Shown piece after piece: positions 1 to 9,511 of a stretch of DNA of 64,000 bases. The translations under genes and the position numbers were made by a program. The stretch's first letter is position 1. Every line of letters begins with the position of its first letter. Source of the stretch: Bacteroidales bacterium CF (GTDB lineage Bacteria > Bacteroidota > Bacteroidia > Bacteroidales > UBA932); contig CP006772.1 in NCBI GenBank assembly GCA_000473305.1, positions 2,487,805-2,551,804 of the forward strand, written 5' to 3'. The notes under the pieces are model-generated. The model was not told where the DNA came from. It worked only from the letters and a program-made list of their open reading frames with translations, and did no database searches.

Positions 1-1
1 G

Positions 2-298
2 CACATTCATTCCGAATACGGAATGGCTGAACTTCTCTCACAAGCATATTCTAAAGGTAATGGTTTATTTGCAACACCTCCCTGGATGAACGTTTTAATC
101 AGAGATCTGAACAACCCGTTCAGGATAATAGAAGATGAGAAACTCGGAGGAATAAATATAATAGACCTGGCTAATGCAGGGTCCTGCTCATTCATAGAGA
201 CTCAGGATATGGGAATAAAAACAGCCGGGAATCTTTTCAGTATTCCCGGCCGTATAAAAGGTTCAGAGTTGAGAGGTTGTAACCTCCTGATAGGTTAA
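2..298 (+). CDS. Acyl-protein synthetase, LuxE family (C-terminal part)
   Basis: This is the last ~98 codons of a gene that begins before the window; the reading frame is open from base 2. The residues HSEYGMAELLSQAYS and the following PPWMNVLIRDLNNPF match the C-terminal adenylate-forming signature of the LuxE/acyl-protein synthetase family, whose members activate fatty acids as acyl-AMP. Bacteroidota copies usually act outside bioluminescence, probably in lipid or surface-polymer acylation, but the exact substrate cannot be told from this fragment. The gene ends 2 bp before the stop codon of the convergent DUF2723 gene, so there is almost no intergenic space for a terminator. The family call is fairly secure; the function is inferred. 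Confidence 0.72.
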   Translation, partial: HIHSEYGMAELLSQAYSKGNGLFATPPWMNVLIRDLNNPFRIIEDEKLGGINIIDLANAGSCSFIETQDMGIKTAGNLFSIPGRIKGSELRGCNLLIG

Positions 299-300
299 AA

Positions 301-3300
301 TCAACCTTGCAAAGCGTTCAAATACTCCTCAATCTTCTTTTCCATATCAGCAGATAACTGCTCTTCACCACAATTCTTGAGTATATCAGCCAAATGCAAG
401 ATATAGGTAAGATTTTGCTCAATATCGTATTTAGAAAGATACATGCCCTTATACTTTTTAGAGAATAGATCCAGAGCCTTATATGTCTCATCAATAAAGG
501 CATTTATCAGGGCAACACCTTTTTCTCTCTCTCCTGCCTTTAAATAAATCTCAATAGCCTCCATAATCGAAATCTCATTGAGAGACGGCATTAATGAGCA
601 GTTAAGAGGGAATTGTGACGGTATAAAATACTCCTGCATCTTATCCAGAACCGCTACTGCCTCTTTTGTCCTGCCATTTTCCATCAGAGAACTGGCAGTT
701 GTTGTATATATATTTCTTCCCGGCATCAAAGCGTTGAATGTGAGAAGGTTCTGGTAGTCTACATTTACCTTGGGATCATTCAGGTTACCCCACTTGTAAA
801 CATTCATACACTTGTCATACATAACATCAGGCAATACTCTGCCAGGACTTCCGAGAGATGTAGCACTCTTTATAGGCACAAACTTGTATGCAAAGCCGTC
901 ATATTCAAGATAATCCCTAAGCCCCAGCTCCAGATCACCACCCATAGATACAAAGTATATAGGTCTGTCCCACTCATAATTTGCAAGCATATCCAATATT
1001 ATCATCTCACATTTAGTGAGTGCATTTTTACCTTCAGGAATATTAAGCTGAATGACATCCTGAATCTGTGCTGAATCAGCTTCCGACACTATACCACAGG
1101 CCAGTGCATTCTTTACATTTACAGGTATAAGAAGCTGTCTTGAAGCAATAAAGCTGAATTTTTTACCGTTATCCGCCTGTATCTTCGCATCAGGATTTGA
1201 GATAAGGTCTATTACAGCCTTTATCGGAACCGGTTTATTTATCCTGTCTACAACATGTATCATATCATTGGTCCCGTAGAGGTAATCCTTCTTCGGAATA
1301 GATAGTTTAACAGGCTTTGACTCATAGGTCTGATACTTCATCTGGTCTATGTACCAATCAGTGCCAAGCAGTGAGGTGTTCATAATTCTCACATCAGTCC
1401 TTACACCCTCAACCTCCTGGATATACCAGAGAGGAAATGTGTCATTGTCCCCGTGTGTAACCAGGATTGCCTGCTCGTCACAAGAGTTGAGGTAGTTGTA
1501 TGCCAGATCCCTTGCACTGTAACGATTGCTCCTGTCGTGATCATCCCAGTTTTCGGCTGCCATGAGAACAGGAACAGTAAGTGACGCCAATGTAACTACT
1601 GAGGCAGTGACAATACCGGATAACCTTTTTTTGAATGCATCATATAATGCAGGAACTCCTAATCCAATCCAGATAGCAAAAGCATAGAAAGAGCCGGCAT
1701 AAGCATAATCCCTCTCCCTTGGCTGGTAAGGCGGCTGGTTAAGATATACAACAATTGCAACACCAGTAAGGATAAACAAGAGAGCTACAATCCATGAGTT
1801 TTTCCTGTCTTTCGCAAGTTGGTAGAAAAGGCCTAAAATTCCGAGGAACAGAGGAAGCATATAGTAATGATTCTTTGCTTTACTGTCAACAATATAAGCA
1901 GGCCCTTCGCTTTGGTCACCCAACCTTGCCTTGTCCAGGAATCCTATTCCGCTCTCCCAGTTTCCTCTGAATGCATCGCCGGGAGTTGAACCGTGGAGGT
2001 CATTCTGACGACCTGCAAAATTCCACATGAAATAACGCAGGTACATCCAGTTTAACTGATAGTCAAAGAAGAAAGAGAGGTTATCACTCATAAGCGGAAG
2101 TTTCTCTTCAGAGCCGGAAATTGACTTGCCCCTTCCCTCTGTATACATCTTGTAGAATTTGATGTGATCCGCTGATGATGAACTCCACATACGAGGGAAC
2201 AACATCTTTGAAGAGGCTTCGTATACAGGCTGTACAGGACCTATTACCTTCTCATATTTATCACCTATCTTGGCATAATAGCTCTCCTGCCTGACATCAT
2301 AAGGAGAAGCATAAGTCTCGCCATAAATCAACGGGTTGCTTCCGTATTGCTCACGACCGAGATATCTTACAAGAGAAAAAGCATTATCCGGCTGATTCTC
2401 GTTTGTAGGTGTGTTCGCCGATGATCTTATAATTACCACTGCATATGTAGAGTAACCAATCACAATCATTGAGAAACACAAAAGGATTGTATTGGCAAGA
2501 ACTTTTCCCTTTTTGTGTGTATACCAAACGGCAAAAAGAGATCCAATAAGAAGCAGCAATAGGAAAAATGCAGCCCCTGAATTAATTCCGAGTCCTAATA
2601 CATTCACAAAGAGAAGGTCAAACCATGATGCAATCTTTGGAAGATATGGTATTATACCGTAAAGTATAACAACCAGGATAACAGCCGACAGCATCAGAAC
2701 CCAAAAGATTCCCTTTTTGGTGACATTGTATTTTTTATAGTAATATATAAAGACAAGGGCCGGTATAGTAAGAAGGTTCAAAAGATGGACACCTATAGAA
2801 AGTCCCATCAACAATGCGATAAGGACAATCCACTTGTTTGCATAAGGTTTGTCGGCATTCTCCTCCCACTTGAGCATAGCCCAGAAAACAGCTGCCGTAA
2901 AAAGAGAGGACATAGCGTAAACCTCACCTTCGACTGCTGAGAACCAGAAAGTGTCAGAAAAAGTATAGGCCAGAGATCCTACAACTCCTGCCCCGAGTAT
3001 TGTAATGGCTGAGCTGAGAGACATTGCGGACTCGCTCTTTTCTGAGATCCTTCTTGCAAGATGAGTTATGGTCCAGAACAGAAACATAATGGTAAGTGCA
3101 GAACAGAGTGCACTCATTGCATTAACCATCATGGCAGCATGTGTGCTGTCAGCAAAAAGAGTGAAGAACCTCGCTATAAGCTGGAAAACAGGGTTTCCGG
3201 GCGGGTGCCCTATCTCAAGCTTATATGATGACGCTATGAACTCACCACAATCCCAGAAGCTTGTAGTTGGCTCTATTGTAGAGAGATACGTAATTGCTGA

Positions 3301-3360
3301 GATTACGAAAACCAGTATACCTAACAGGTTGTCTATCAGCTTAAATTTTTTCTGTTCCAT
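301..3360 (-). CDS. DUF2723 / GT117-type multi-spanning membrane protein
   Basis: The 1019-residue protein starts with a hydrophobic helix followed by the family signature FWDCGEFIASSYKLEIGHPPG (about residues 35-55), typical of the DUF2723 family, classed with GT117 and related to protein O-mannosyltransferase-like GT-C enzymes. The N-terminal half carries about ten or more predicted membrane helices. The second half is soluble, probably periplasmic, and ends in a helical, TPR-like region. GT-C enzymes transfer sugars from polyprenyl-phosphate donors; the acidic DCGE residues in the first loop would be catalytic by analogy. Proteins of this family are widespread in Bacteroidota, and a role in protein or glycan glycosylation is an inference. 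The start is ATG at 3360, with a TAnnTTTG box at 3395-3402 on the same strand. Confidence 0.85.
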   Translation of the reverse strand: MEQKKFKLIDNLLGILVFVISAITYLSTIEPTTSFWDCGEFIASSYKLEIGHPPGNPVFQLIARFFTLFADSTHAAMMVNAMSALCSALTIMFLFWTITHLARRISEKSESAMSLSSAITILGAGVVGSLAYTFSDTFWFSAVEGEVYAMSSLFTAAVFWAMLKWEENADKPYANKWIVLIALLMGLSIGVHLLNLLTIPALVFIYYYKKYNVTKKGIFWVLMLSAVILVVILYGIIPYLPKIASWFDLLFVNVLGLGINSGAAFFLLLLLIGSLFAVWYTHKKGKVLANTILLCFSMIVIGYSTYAVVIIRSSANTPTNENQPDNAFSLVRYLGREQYGSNPLIYGETYASPYDVRQESYYAKIGDKYEKVIGPVQPVYEASSKMLFPRMWSSSSADHIKFYKMYTEGRGKSISGSEEKLPLMSDNLSFFFDYQLNWMYLRYFMWNFAGRQNDLHGSTPGDAFRGNWESGIGFLDKARLGDQSEGPAYIVDSKAKNHYYMLPLFLGILGLFYQLAKDRKNSWIVALLFILTGVAIVVYLNQPPYQPRERDYAYAGSFYAFAIWIGLGVPALYDAFKKRLSGIVTASVVTLASLTVPVLMAAENWDDHDRSNRYSARDLAYNYLNSCDEQAILVTHGDNDTFPLWYIQEVEGVRTDVRIMNTSLLGTDWYIDQMKYQTYESKPVKLSIPKKDYLYGTNDMIHVVDRINKPVPIKAVIDLISNPDAKIQADNGKKFSFIASRQLLIPVNVKNALACGIVSEADSAQIQDVIQLNIPEGKNALTKCEMIILDMLANYEWDRPIYFVSMGGDLELGLRDYLEYDGFAYKFVPIKSATSLGSPGRVLPDVMYDKCMNVYKWGNLNDPKVNVDYQNLLTFNALMPGRNIYTTTASSLMENGRTKEAVAVLDKMQEYFIPSQFPLNCSLMPSLNEISIMEAIEIYLKAGEREKGVALINAFIDETYKALDLFSKKYKGMYLSKYDIEQNLTYILHLADILKNCGEEQLSADMEKKIEEYLNALQG

Positions 3361-3394
3361 GATTTTTTATTCCTGATTTATCGGGATTAATGGA

Positions 3395-3402
3395 CAAAGA
3401 TA
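3395..3402 (-). promoter_or_regulatory. Bacteroidota -7 box for the DUF2723 gene
   Basis: On the minus strand this reads TATCTTTG, an exact match to the TAnnTTTG consensus of the Bacteroides primary sigma factor. It lies 34 bp upstream of the ATG of the DUF2723 gene. No convincing -33 TTTG was seen at the usual distance, so the call rests on this box and its position. Confidence 0.5.
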
Positions 3403-3422
3403 CTATTTTGAATTTTTCTACC

Positions 3423-3430
3423 TAAATTTG
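3423..3430 (+). promoter_or_regulatory. Bacteroidota -7 box for the yciH-hemD-rnpA operon
   Basis: TAAATTTG matches TAnnTTTG exactly and ends 17 bp before the ATG of the SUI1 gene. It is divergent from the box at 3395-3402, giving a compact bidirectional promoter region of 87 bp. The -33 element is weak or absent. Confidence 0.5.
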
Positions 3431-3447
3431 TGCCAAAATTATGAAAT

Positions 3448-3795
3448 ATGGCTCAAAATGATTGGAAAAGCAGACTTGGAGTTGTCTACTCTTCAAATCC
3501 TGATTTCAGTTATGATACTGATGGTGAAAGAGAGGAGACTACAACACTTCCTCCTGAGAGACAGAATCTCATAATCAGCATTGACCGCAAACAGAGAGCC
3601 GGCAAACAAGTGACACTTGTAAAAGGGTTTAAGGGTTTGGATGAAGATCTCGAAAATCTGGGAAGGATTCTGAAAAGCAAATGTGGTGTTGGTGGTTCTG
3701 CAAAAGATGGCGTTATAATCATACAAGGTGATTTCAGAGACAGGCTGATCCCAATCCTCCAGAATATGGGTTACAAGGCCAAAAGGGGGAATTAG
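3448..3795 (+). CDS. SUI1/eIF1-like translation factor (YciH)
   Basis: The 115-residue protein has a charged N-terminal tail and a C-terminal SUI1 domain (residues ~40-113), with the family pattern KQVTLVKGF, LKSKCGVGGSAKDG and IQGD. Bacterial YciH homologues resemble eukaryotic eIF1 and are thought to influence start-codon selection or act as stress translation inhibitors; the exact role in Bacteroidota is not established. It is the first gene of a tight operon: its stop codon TAG is followed immediately by the ATG of the DUF4271 gene. The family call is firm. Confidence 0.9.
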   Translation: MAQNDWKSRLGVVYSSNPDFSYDTDGEREETTTLPPERQNLIISIDRKQRAGKQVTLVKGFKGLDEDLENLGRILKSKCGVGGSAKDGVIIIQGDFRDRLIPILQNMGYKAKRGN

Positions 3796-4575
3796 ATGGA
3801 GCAAACCTGCGCATACCCAATAGAATATAACTATAATCCTCAGAGTGACTCGGTCATGTCTGTTGCTTCACTTTGGAGTTCAAAAAATGAGTATTACACC
3901 ATTGATAAACATGACGAGGCAATCCAGAACGACCTTTCGCAAAACGATATTATTATATCCGGCATTTTCCTGGCATTTTTTGTTCTTCTCATCATAAGCT
4001 CAAAAGAGATATTAAATGTATACCCTGCTGTCTTAAAGTCATTCTTCACTCTGAAAAACCATGTAAAGCTCGAAGAGCGATTGGCCATTTCCAATCAAAG
4101 AGACATTGTAGCAGGAGTTGTGTTGCTATACTACCCCATATTAGTCACTCTAACTTTTGGTGACCTTATAGTTAAAAAATACAACATCATTCCTGAGTTA
4201 TACCTGCTTATTGTCTTTATCGGCCTAACCTGTTTATGGCTAGTCCGTAAAGGCCTTTTCAAGCTTCTCTCCTGGTTAATGAGGGAGAAAAATGCGTTCC
4301 GTTTCATTGAAAAAATTAGTTACAATTATTTAATTTCATCAGTAATTCTCACTTTTCCGGCGGCAATGATAGGATTTTTCTGGCCGGAAATCTCAGACGG
4401 GACAATAGTCAACATACTGCTTTACTGCTGCTTATTTGTATATTTCATTTATTTGACCAAAACATGGCAAATAATAATTTCACGCCGGCTTTCTCTGTTT
4501 TTTTATATTTTGTATCTTTGCACCCTGGAATTCTTACCTATAGCACTTATTGTGAATTTAATTCTCTCTATATAA
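3796..4575 (+). CDS. DUF4271 membrane protein
   Basis: This 259-residue protein has a soluble, acidic N-terminus of about 50 residues followed by five to six hydrophobic segments beginning near residue 52. In Bacteroidota, DUF4271 genes are commonly found directly upstream of uroporphyrinogen-III synthase, as here: hemD begins one base after this stop codon. No catalytic motif is visible and no function is known. Context suggests an envelope protein co-expressed with haem biosynthesis and the rnpA-yidD pair, but this is inference. The ATG abuts the upstream stop codon, which supports translational coupling. Confidence 0.75.
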   Translation: MEQTCAYPIEYNYNPQSDSVMSVASLWSSKNEYYTIDKHDEAIQNDLSQNDIIISGIFLAFFVLLIISSKEILNVYPAVLKSFFTLKNHVKLEERLAISNQRDIVAGVVLLYYPILVTLTFGDLIVKKYNIIPELYLLIVFIGLTCLWLVRKGLFKLLSWLMREKNAFRFIEKISYNYLISSVILTFPAAMIGFFWPEISDGTIVNILLYCCLFVYFIYLTKTWQIIISRRLSLFFYILYLCTLEFLPIALIVNLILSI

Positions 4576-4576
4576 C

Positions 4577-5314
4577 ATGAAAGCCAAAAAGATCCTGATC
4601 TCACAACCCGCCCCAGCAAACGGATCTCCATACACAGACCTTATTTCAAAATATAAGCTGAGTATTGATTTTGTTCCGTTTTTCAAGGTTGAAGCACTGC
4701 AGGCCAGAGAGTTTCGTCTCCAAAAAATAAACATACTCGACCATACAGCTGTAGTTTTTACTGCAAGAACCGCAATTGATGCATATTTTAAAATATGTGA
4801 GGAGATGCGGATAACGGTCCCTGAAACAATGAAATACTTCTGTACTTCTGAATCGATAGCACTCTATTTGCAGAAATATATTGTCTATCGTAAGAGGAAA
4901 ATCTTTTTCGGGAATGGTACAAACGCATCAATTATTGACATAATAGGCGCAAAACACAAAAATGAAACTTTTCTCGTCTGTGTTGCTGATTCAAGTAAAG
5001 CCGACATTCACAAAATATTTGTAAAGGCAAAGGTTAACCATACAAGCGGAGTTTTTGTCAAGACTGTTTATAGCGATTTGAGCAATCTGGAGTTGAATAA
5101 TTATGACATGCTTGTCTTTTACAGCCCTTCAGATATCAGGTCACTTCAGGAAAATTTTCCTGATTTCAAGCCAAACGGGATGCAATTTGCAACCTATGGT
5201 CCGGCTACACTGAAAGCCCTCAAAGGGGCAAAACTGACCTCAACCATTGTTGCTCCGACGCCGGAAGCACCATCAATTGCGAAAGCACTCTCTATATACT
5301 TTGAACAGAAGTAA
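4577..5314 (+). CDS. hemD: Uroporphyrinogen-III synthase
   Basis: HemD cyclises hydroxymethylbilane to uroporphyrinogen III, the last common intermediate of haem, sirohaem and corrinoids. The family is weakly conserved. This 245-residue protein shows the two-lobed pattern: an N-terminal start ILISQPAPANGSPYTDL, the segment VVFTARTAIDAYF, and near the C-terminus the MLVFYSPSDIRSL and FATYGPATLKAL motifs that line the cleft. Length is normal. Other hem genes are not in the window. The end of hemD overlaps the proposed TTG start of rnpA by 14 bp, so the two are likely translated together. Confidence 0.85.
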   Translation: MKAKKILISQPAPANGSPYTDLISKYKLSIDFVPFFKVEALQAREFRLQKINILDHTAVVFTARTAIDAYFKICEEMRITVPETMKYFCTSESIALYLQKYIVYRKRKIFFGNGTNASIIDIIGAKHKNETFLVCVADSSKADIHKIFVKAKVNHTSGVFVKTVYSDLSNLELNNYDMLVFYSPSDIRSLQENFPDFKPNGMQFATYGPATLKALKGAKLTSTIVAPTPEAPSIAKALSIYFEQK

Positions 5315-5699
5315 CTATAGATTTACGAAAGTCGAAAGACTGGTTTCGAAAACAGTAATTAAAGACGTATTCGAAAAAGGGAAGCAGTTTTTTCTGTTTC
5401 CCTTTAAGGTTTTTTATATGCCAAACAATCTGGGGCACAACAGGGTTCTCATTTCCGTTCCAAAAAGAGCACATAAAAAAGCCGTTGACAGAAACCTGAT
5501 AAAAAGACGCATCAGAGAGGCTTACCGTTTGAACGGAAACAGTGAACAGCAAATAAACTTCTTTGATATTAATATTGTTTATATCAGTAATAATATTTCA
5601 GATTTTGAACAAATTAAAAGGAGAGTCTCAGATGTACTGGAAAAAATTCAGAAAAATAGTGATAAAGCTGATATCACTACCCCTGCTGTTCCTGATTAA
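5301..5699 (+). CDS. rnpA: Ribonuclease P protein component
   Basis: RnpA is the basic protein subunit that helps the RNase P RNA mature tRNA 5' ends. The protein has the RNR signature: [18 protein letters not shown] followed by [11 protein letters not shown], which binds RNA. No ATG is available in frame near the N-terminus. The TTG at 5301 gives a 132-residue protein beginning just before the conserved YRFTKVERL segment and is preferred over an upstream alternative start at 5247, which would add a non-conserved stretch lying inside hemD. The gene overlaps the 3' end of hemD and its own 3' end overlaps yidD by 68 bp, the usual rnpA-yidD arrangement. TTG use may keep expression low. Confidence 0.88.
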   Translation: MNRSNYRFTKVERLVSKTVIKDVFEKGKQFFLFPFKVFYMPNNLGHNRVLISVPKRAHKKAVDRNLIKRRIREAYRLNGNSEQQINFFDINIVYISNNISDFEQIKRRVSDVLEKIQKNSDKADITTPAVPD

Positions 5700-5880
5700 G
5701 TTTTACCAGTACGGCATATCACCACTTAAACCTCCTTCATGCAGGTTTACACCTACGTGTTCCACTTACTCGCTGGAGGCAATAAAAAAACATGGCCCGT
5801 TTAAGGGATTATATCTTTCAGTCAGAAGGATACTCAGATGTCACCCGTGGGGTGGAAGCGGTTATGATCCGGTGCCTTAG
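5632..5880 (+). CDS. yidD: Membrane protein insertion efficiency factor
   Basis: YidD is a small membrane-associated protein that assists YidC-dependent insertion. The conserved core is clear: a hydrophobic helix, then [32 protein letters not shown] and [13 protein letters not shown], with the three conserved cysteines. The ATG at 5632 (MYWKKF) gives the normal ~82 residues; a longer version from 5563 would only add an artefactual stretch inside rnpA. It overlaps rnpA, as in many bacteria. The last four bases overlap the end of the convergent acyltransferase gene. Confidence 0.92.
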   Translation: MYWKKFRKIVIKLISLPLLFLIKFYQYGISPLKPPSCRFTPTCSTYSLEAIKKHGPFKGLYLSVRRILRCHPWGGSGYDPVP

Positions 5881-7658
5881 TCGGCCTCTATTCCAAATCT
5901 TTTGTAAACCCTCTCCTTGTTAGGTTCGTCTTTTGAGAGGTTCATTACCTCTTGCTTAGCAATCTGGGTAAGATCAAGAAGGACAAGTCCGTCAACACAA
6001 TAGTTGAAATCAGGGTCAACATTGAACTTTATAATTTTAGAGTTAATCTTCAGATATTTCTTGACTAATGTAGGCAGACGATACTCATTGTTGCTTAGCC
6101 TCATCATAAAGCGATCGAATTGTTCAATACTATCCATCTTGTTTTCCATGAGGTCGTCGATTTTAACTCTTAGATAGTCGGGGAAAAATGGATTTCTTGG
6201 AACTATATCCTCTTCCATACTCTTTATAGAGTGTTTTTTCTGAAGATAATAGATCATAATGCTACGATAGAACTTAGGATACCAAGAACTTATACTTACC
6301 GGTCCTATCAGATATCTTACACCCGGATCATTCAAAACTGAATAAAAGAGCCCCTTTATAAGCAGAATAAGTGGCAGAGCCTCTTTTTGATAGTCAAGGA
6401 CAACAAAAGAGCGTCCAAGCTCTATAGATTGTTTAAGAATATCATGGAATGGTTTCTCATAGCCAAATAGTGTATTGGAATATAGGCCTTTGACACCTCT
6501 CTTTTCAATTATATCTTTACCAAAACCAAGACGATATGCACCTACAAGACGTTGCTTCTGCTTATCCCAAAGAATCAAATGTTTGTAATATTCATCATAC
6601 TCATCCAGATCCAAAGGACGCCCGGTACCTTCACCTACCGCTCTGAATGCCTCTTCCCTCCTTCTTCCCAGCTCATGCATCATTAATGGAATCAACTTAT
6701 GTTCAGCAAGATAGCACACATAATTACCGGTAGTAAAGAGATAGCAACTCTGAGGAAGAGAATTTATCTCTCGTTGAAGATTCCTCCTGTTGTTAGGCAG
6801 GGCTATAGGAGTCAACGTTCTGTTCTCAATTTTCTTTGTAGTTGTGATGTTTGCCTCCAGAGCATACGAACGGGCCTTCAGATATGCTCCGAGAGATTTC
6901 AGATCTTTATATTCAGCGATTTCTGTAGCAGATATAGCCTTACCTATTCTGACAGGGACCACCCTGCCCTCCTTATTCATAAGCTCTCTTGGCAGCCTTA
7001 GAGTTCTCAGCATAGGATGAATTCTGCCAAGCCAGTGAAAAAAACGCGAGTTTGTCCCATGGCAATACACAGGAATCACAGGAACACCTGAATTTTTTAT
7101 AAGTTTTATGACAGATGTCTGCCACTCCTTATCCTGAATAGTCATCCTTCCATAATTCGTTGAAACTTCTCCTGCCGGAAAAAGCCCCAGACAGCCCCCT
7201 GATGCAAGTGTTTCGCTTGCTTGCCTCAACCCTGAAAAACTTCCGTGTATCTCAGGTTTATCAGTAAATGGATTAACCGGAAAGAAATAATCCTTCAGGT
7301 TTGGAATCAAAGAGAGTACAAAATTTGTAAGAAGCTTTATATCAGGCCTGACTGATGAAATTATGTTTAGAAGAATTATACCGTCAATTGATCCGTACGG
7401 GTGATTGGAAACAAGAATGAACGGCCCCTCCTGCGGTATATTGCCTAATTGTCTGTCATCCAACTCGTAGCTAAAGCCAAATTCCCGCATAATGGCAGAA
7501 GTGAACTCTTGTCCCTCGTATTGGCTTATTCTACTGTACTTTTTGTTTAACTTGTTAAAACCCAAAATGCACATCACAGCCGAGGCTGAAATGTCACCAA
7601 GGACTCCTTTAAGTTTTATCGCTTTTTTAACGTCGTTTGATGTTACTACTCTATTCAT
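5877..7658 (-). CDS. Bifunctional aminolipid acyltransferase (PlsC domain + OlsB-like GNAT domain)
   Basis: The 593-residue protein has two acyltransferase modules. The N-terminal PlsC/LPLAT-like domain (residues ~30-290) carries NHPYGSIDG near residues 85-93, where His and Asp form the catalytic pair, and FPAGEVS. The C-terminal domain (from ~310) resembles the OlsB/acyl-homoserine-lactone-synthase-like GNAT family, with [13 protein letters not shown] and VGAYRLGFG. This is the architecture of OlsF of Flavobacterium and Serratia, where the C-terminal domain N-acylates an amino acid and the N-terminal domain adds the second, ester-linked acyl chain. In Bacteroides the equivalent glycine-lipid functions are split (GlsB and GlsA). 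The substrate here, ornithine or glycine, cannot be read from the sequence. The ATG at 7658 is chosen over a TTG at 7670; a TAnnTTTG box lies at 7668-7675. Confidence 0.8.
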   Translation of the reverse strand: MNRVVTSNDVKKAIKLKGVLGDISASAVMCILGFNKLNKKYSRISQYEGQEFTSAIMREFGFSYELDDRQLGNIPQEGPFILVSNHPYGSIDGIILLNIISSVRPDIKLLTNFVLSLIPNLKDYFFPVNPFTDKPEIHGSFSGLRQASETLASGGCLGLFPAGEVSTNYGRMTIQDKEWQTSVIKLIKNSGVPVIPVYCHGTNSRFFHWLGRIHPMLRTLRLPRELMNKEGRVVPVRIGKAISATEIAEYKDLKSLGAYLKARSYALEANITTTKKIENRTLTPIALPNNRRNLQREINSLPQSCYLFTTGNYVCYLAEHKLIPLMMHELGRRREEAFRAVGEGTGRPLDLDEYDEYYKHLILWDKQKQRLVGAYRLGFGKDIIEKRGVKGLYSNTLFGYEKPFHDILKQSIELGRSFVVLDYQKEALPLILLIKGLFYSVLNDPGVRYLIGPVSISSWYPKFYRSIMIYYLQKKHSIKSMEEDIVPRNPFFPDYLRVKIDDLMENKMDSIEQFDRFMMRLSNNEYRLPTLVKKYLKINSKIIKFNVDPDFNYCVDGLVLLDLTQIAKQEVMNLSKDEPNKERVYKRFGIEAD

Positions 7659-7667
7659 AAGTCTACA

Positions 7668-7675
7668 CAAATATA
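7668..7675 (-). promoter_or_regulatory. -7 box for the aminolipid acyltransferase
   Basis: The minus strand reads TATATTTG, an exact TAnnTTTG match, 9 bp upstream of the ATG at 7658. The position implies a very short leader. It also overlaps the upstream TTG start alternative, arguing against that start. Confidence 0.5.
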
Positions 7676-7702
7676 GGATAATTGTTAATTTTACGAAAAA
7701 AT

Positions 7703-9511
7703 ATGTACCCTCAGACAGACATAAAAGAGAAGTTAAAACTACTCCCGACCTCGCCGGGAGTATACAGATTCATTAACAAAGAGGGAGTCATCATATACAT
7801 AGGCAAGGCAAAGAATCTGAGAAACAGAGTCTCCCAATATTTCCAGTCCGAAAACGCCCTTACCCCAAAAACAAGGGTGATGGTTTCAAAAATAAGCAAT
7901 ATAGAACACACGGTAGTGGATTCAGAGGAGGATGCCCTTTTGCTTGAGAACAATCTTATAAAGAAACACCTTCCGCGTTATAATATACTGCTGAAAGACA
8001 GCAAGACATACCCCTGGATCTGCATCAAGAACGAGCCTTTTCCAAGAGTTTATGTCACCAGAAAATATATTAAGGATGGCTCCCTATACTTCGGCCCGTA
8101 CAGTTCTGCCATGCATGCCCACAATCTGACAGAACTAGTAAGCTCTCTTTACCAGATAAGAAACTGCAAGCTGTCACTCACTCCGGAAAATATAAAATCC
8201 AAGCATTACAGGCCATGTCTAAACTACCATCTGGGAAAGTGCAATGCTCCGTGTGTGGGTTATATATCATCCGAGAAGTACCAGATGCAGATTGACAGCA
8301 TAAAGGCTCTTCTTAAGGGAGAGACCTCTCAACTTGAGAGAGAGTTCAGAGAATCAATGAGAAAAGCTGCTGCAGAACTGAAATTTGAAGAGGCTCAAAA
8401 GTATAAAGAGAAACTGGACCTGCTTGAGAAGCATTACAGCAAGTCAACCATAGTAAACCCTTCTTTGACAAATATTGATGTATTTTCACTTGCATCAACA
8501 GACAGCATTGCTTTCGGAAATTACTTGAGAGTTGTAAACGGCTCAATAATACAATCGTTGAACCTTGAGTTCAAGTTACCGATTGAAGAGAGCCTCCCGG
8601 CAATAATTGGTACATTTATAAATGAGATTCGCTCAAAATTCGGCACACTCTCTCCGGAAATTCTAGTGCCGGTAATGCCGGAAGATATCTTCGACCGCAA
8701 GAATATTCATATACCACTAAAGGGAGACAAGTTGAAGCTTCTGGAATTGAGCCAGAAAAATGCAACAATGTTTAAACTAGAGAGGCTTAAACAAGAGGAG
8801 ACACTAAGACCCGAAGAGCACAAGACAAGAGTGCTTACCACCTTACAGAGAGATCTGAATATGACAGATCTTCCAACTCACATCGAATGTTTCGACAACT
8901 CTAACATACAAGGACGTTTTGCGGTTGCAGCCTGTGTCGTTTTCAAGGACGGGCATCCATCCAAGAGTGATTACAGACACTTTAACATAAAAAACGTTGT
9001 GGGTGCAAACGACTTTGCCACAATGAAAGAGGTTATAAACAGACGCTATTCACGATTACTTGCAGAAAACGGAGAGTTGCCTCAACTGATTGTAGTCGAC
9101 GGAGGAAGAGGACAGCTTAACTATGCTTATGAGACATTACGGGAACTGGATCTTCATGAGCGGATAAAAATAATTGGTATAGCAAAAAGGCTGGAAGAAC
9201 TTATAATACCGGGAGATCCAAATCCTCTCTTTCTCGACAAGAACTCATCATCACTCAGATTGATAATGCAACTTCGTGACGAAGCCCACAGATTTGGCAT
9301 CACACATCACAGAAACAGGCGCAGCAAGGGACAGATCAACTCGGAACTGAGAGAGATAAAAGGAATTGGAGAGAAGACCGAAGAACTGTTACTGAAGAGA
9401 TTCGGAAGTCTCAAAGCTGTCAGGAAAGCTACTTACCAGGAGTTATTGGATGTTGCAGGTAAAAAAGTTGCAACAATTATTACAACTTATTTCTCAGAAC
9501 GGGAAAGATGA
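7703..9511 (+). CDS. uvrC: Excinuclease ABC subunit C
   Basis: UvrC makes the dual incisions of nucleotide excision repair together with UvrA and UvrB. Domains in order: GIY-YIG nuclease (SPGVYRF and IIYIGKAKNLRNRV, residues ~15-95) for the 3' cut; a Cys-rich segment CLNYHLGKCNAPCVG; the UVR motif that binds UvrB (~residues 205-240); the RNase H-like nuclease (ECFDNSNIQG, VVDGGRGQL) for the 5' cut; and a C-terminal helix-hairpin-helix (LREIKGIGEKTEELLLKRFG). The length of 602 residues is normal. The ATG at 7703 gives the conserved start MYPQTDIKEKL; an upstream TTG is rejected. The last 25 bp overlap the convergent pnuC gene. Confidence 0.96.
   Translation: MYPQTDIKEKLKLLPTSPGVYRFINKEGVIIYIGKAKNLRNRVSQYFQSENALTPKTRVMVSKISNIEHTVVDSEEDALLLENNLIKKHLPRYNILLKDSKTYPWICIKNEPFPRVYVTRKYIKDGSLYFGPYSSAMHAHNLTELVSSLYQIRNCKLSLTPENIKSKHYRPCLNYHLGKCNAPCVGYISSEKYQMQIDSIKALLKGETSQLEREFRESMRKAAAELKFEEAQKYKEKLDLLEKHYSKSTIVNPSLTNIDVFSLASTDSIAFGNYLRVVNGSIIQSLNLEFKLPIEESLPAIIGTFINEIRSKFGTLSPEILVPVMPEDIFDRKNIHIPLKGDKLKLLELSQKNATMFKLERLKQEETLRPEEHKTRVLTTLQRDLNMTDLPTHIECFDNSNIQGRFAVAACVVFKDGHPSKSDYRHFNIKNVVGANDFATMKEVINRRYSRLLAENGELPQLIVVDGGRGQLNYAYETLRELDLHERIKIIGIAKRLEELIIPGDPNPLFLDKNSSSLRLIMQLRDEAHRFGITHHRNRRSKGQINSELREIKGIGEKTEELLLKRFGSLKAVRKATYQELLDVAGKKVATIITTYFSERER

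Noticed and set aside
273-290. Palindrome GAGGTTGTAACCTC as a terminator or operator
   Set aside because: It lies inside the last codons of the LuxE-like gene, has a 2-base loop and no T run; chance is a simpler explanation.
7670-7670. Earlier TTG start for the aminolipid acyltransferase
   Set aside because: The TAnnTTTG promoter box overlaps it; the ATG at 7658 gives the more plausible N-terminus.
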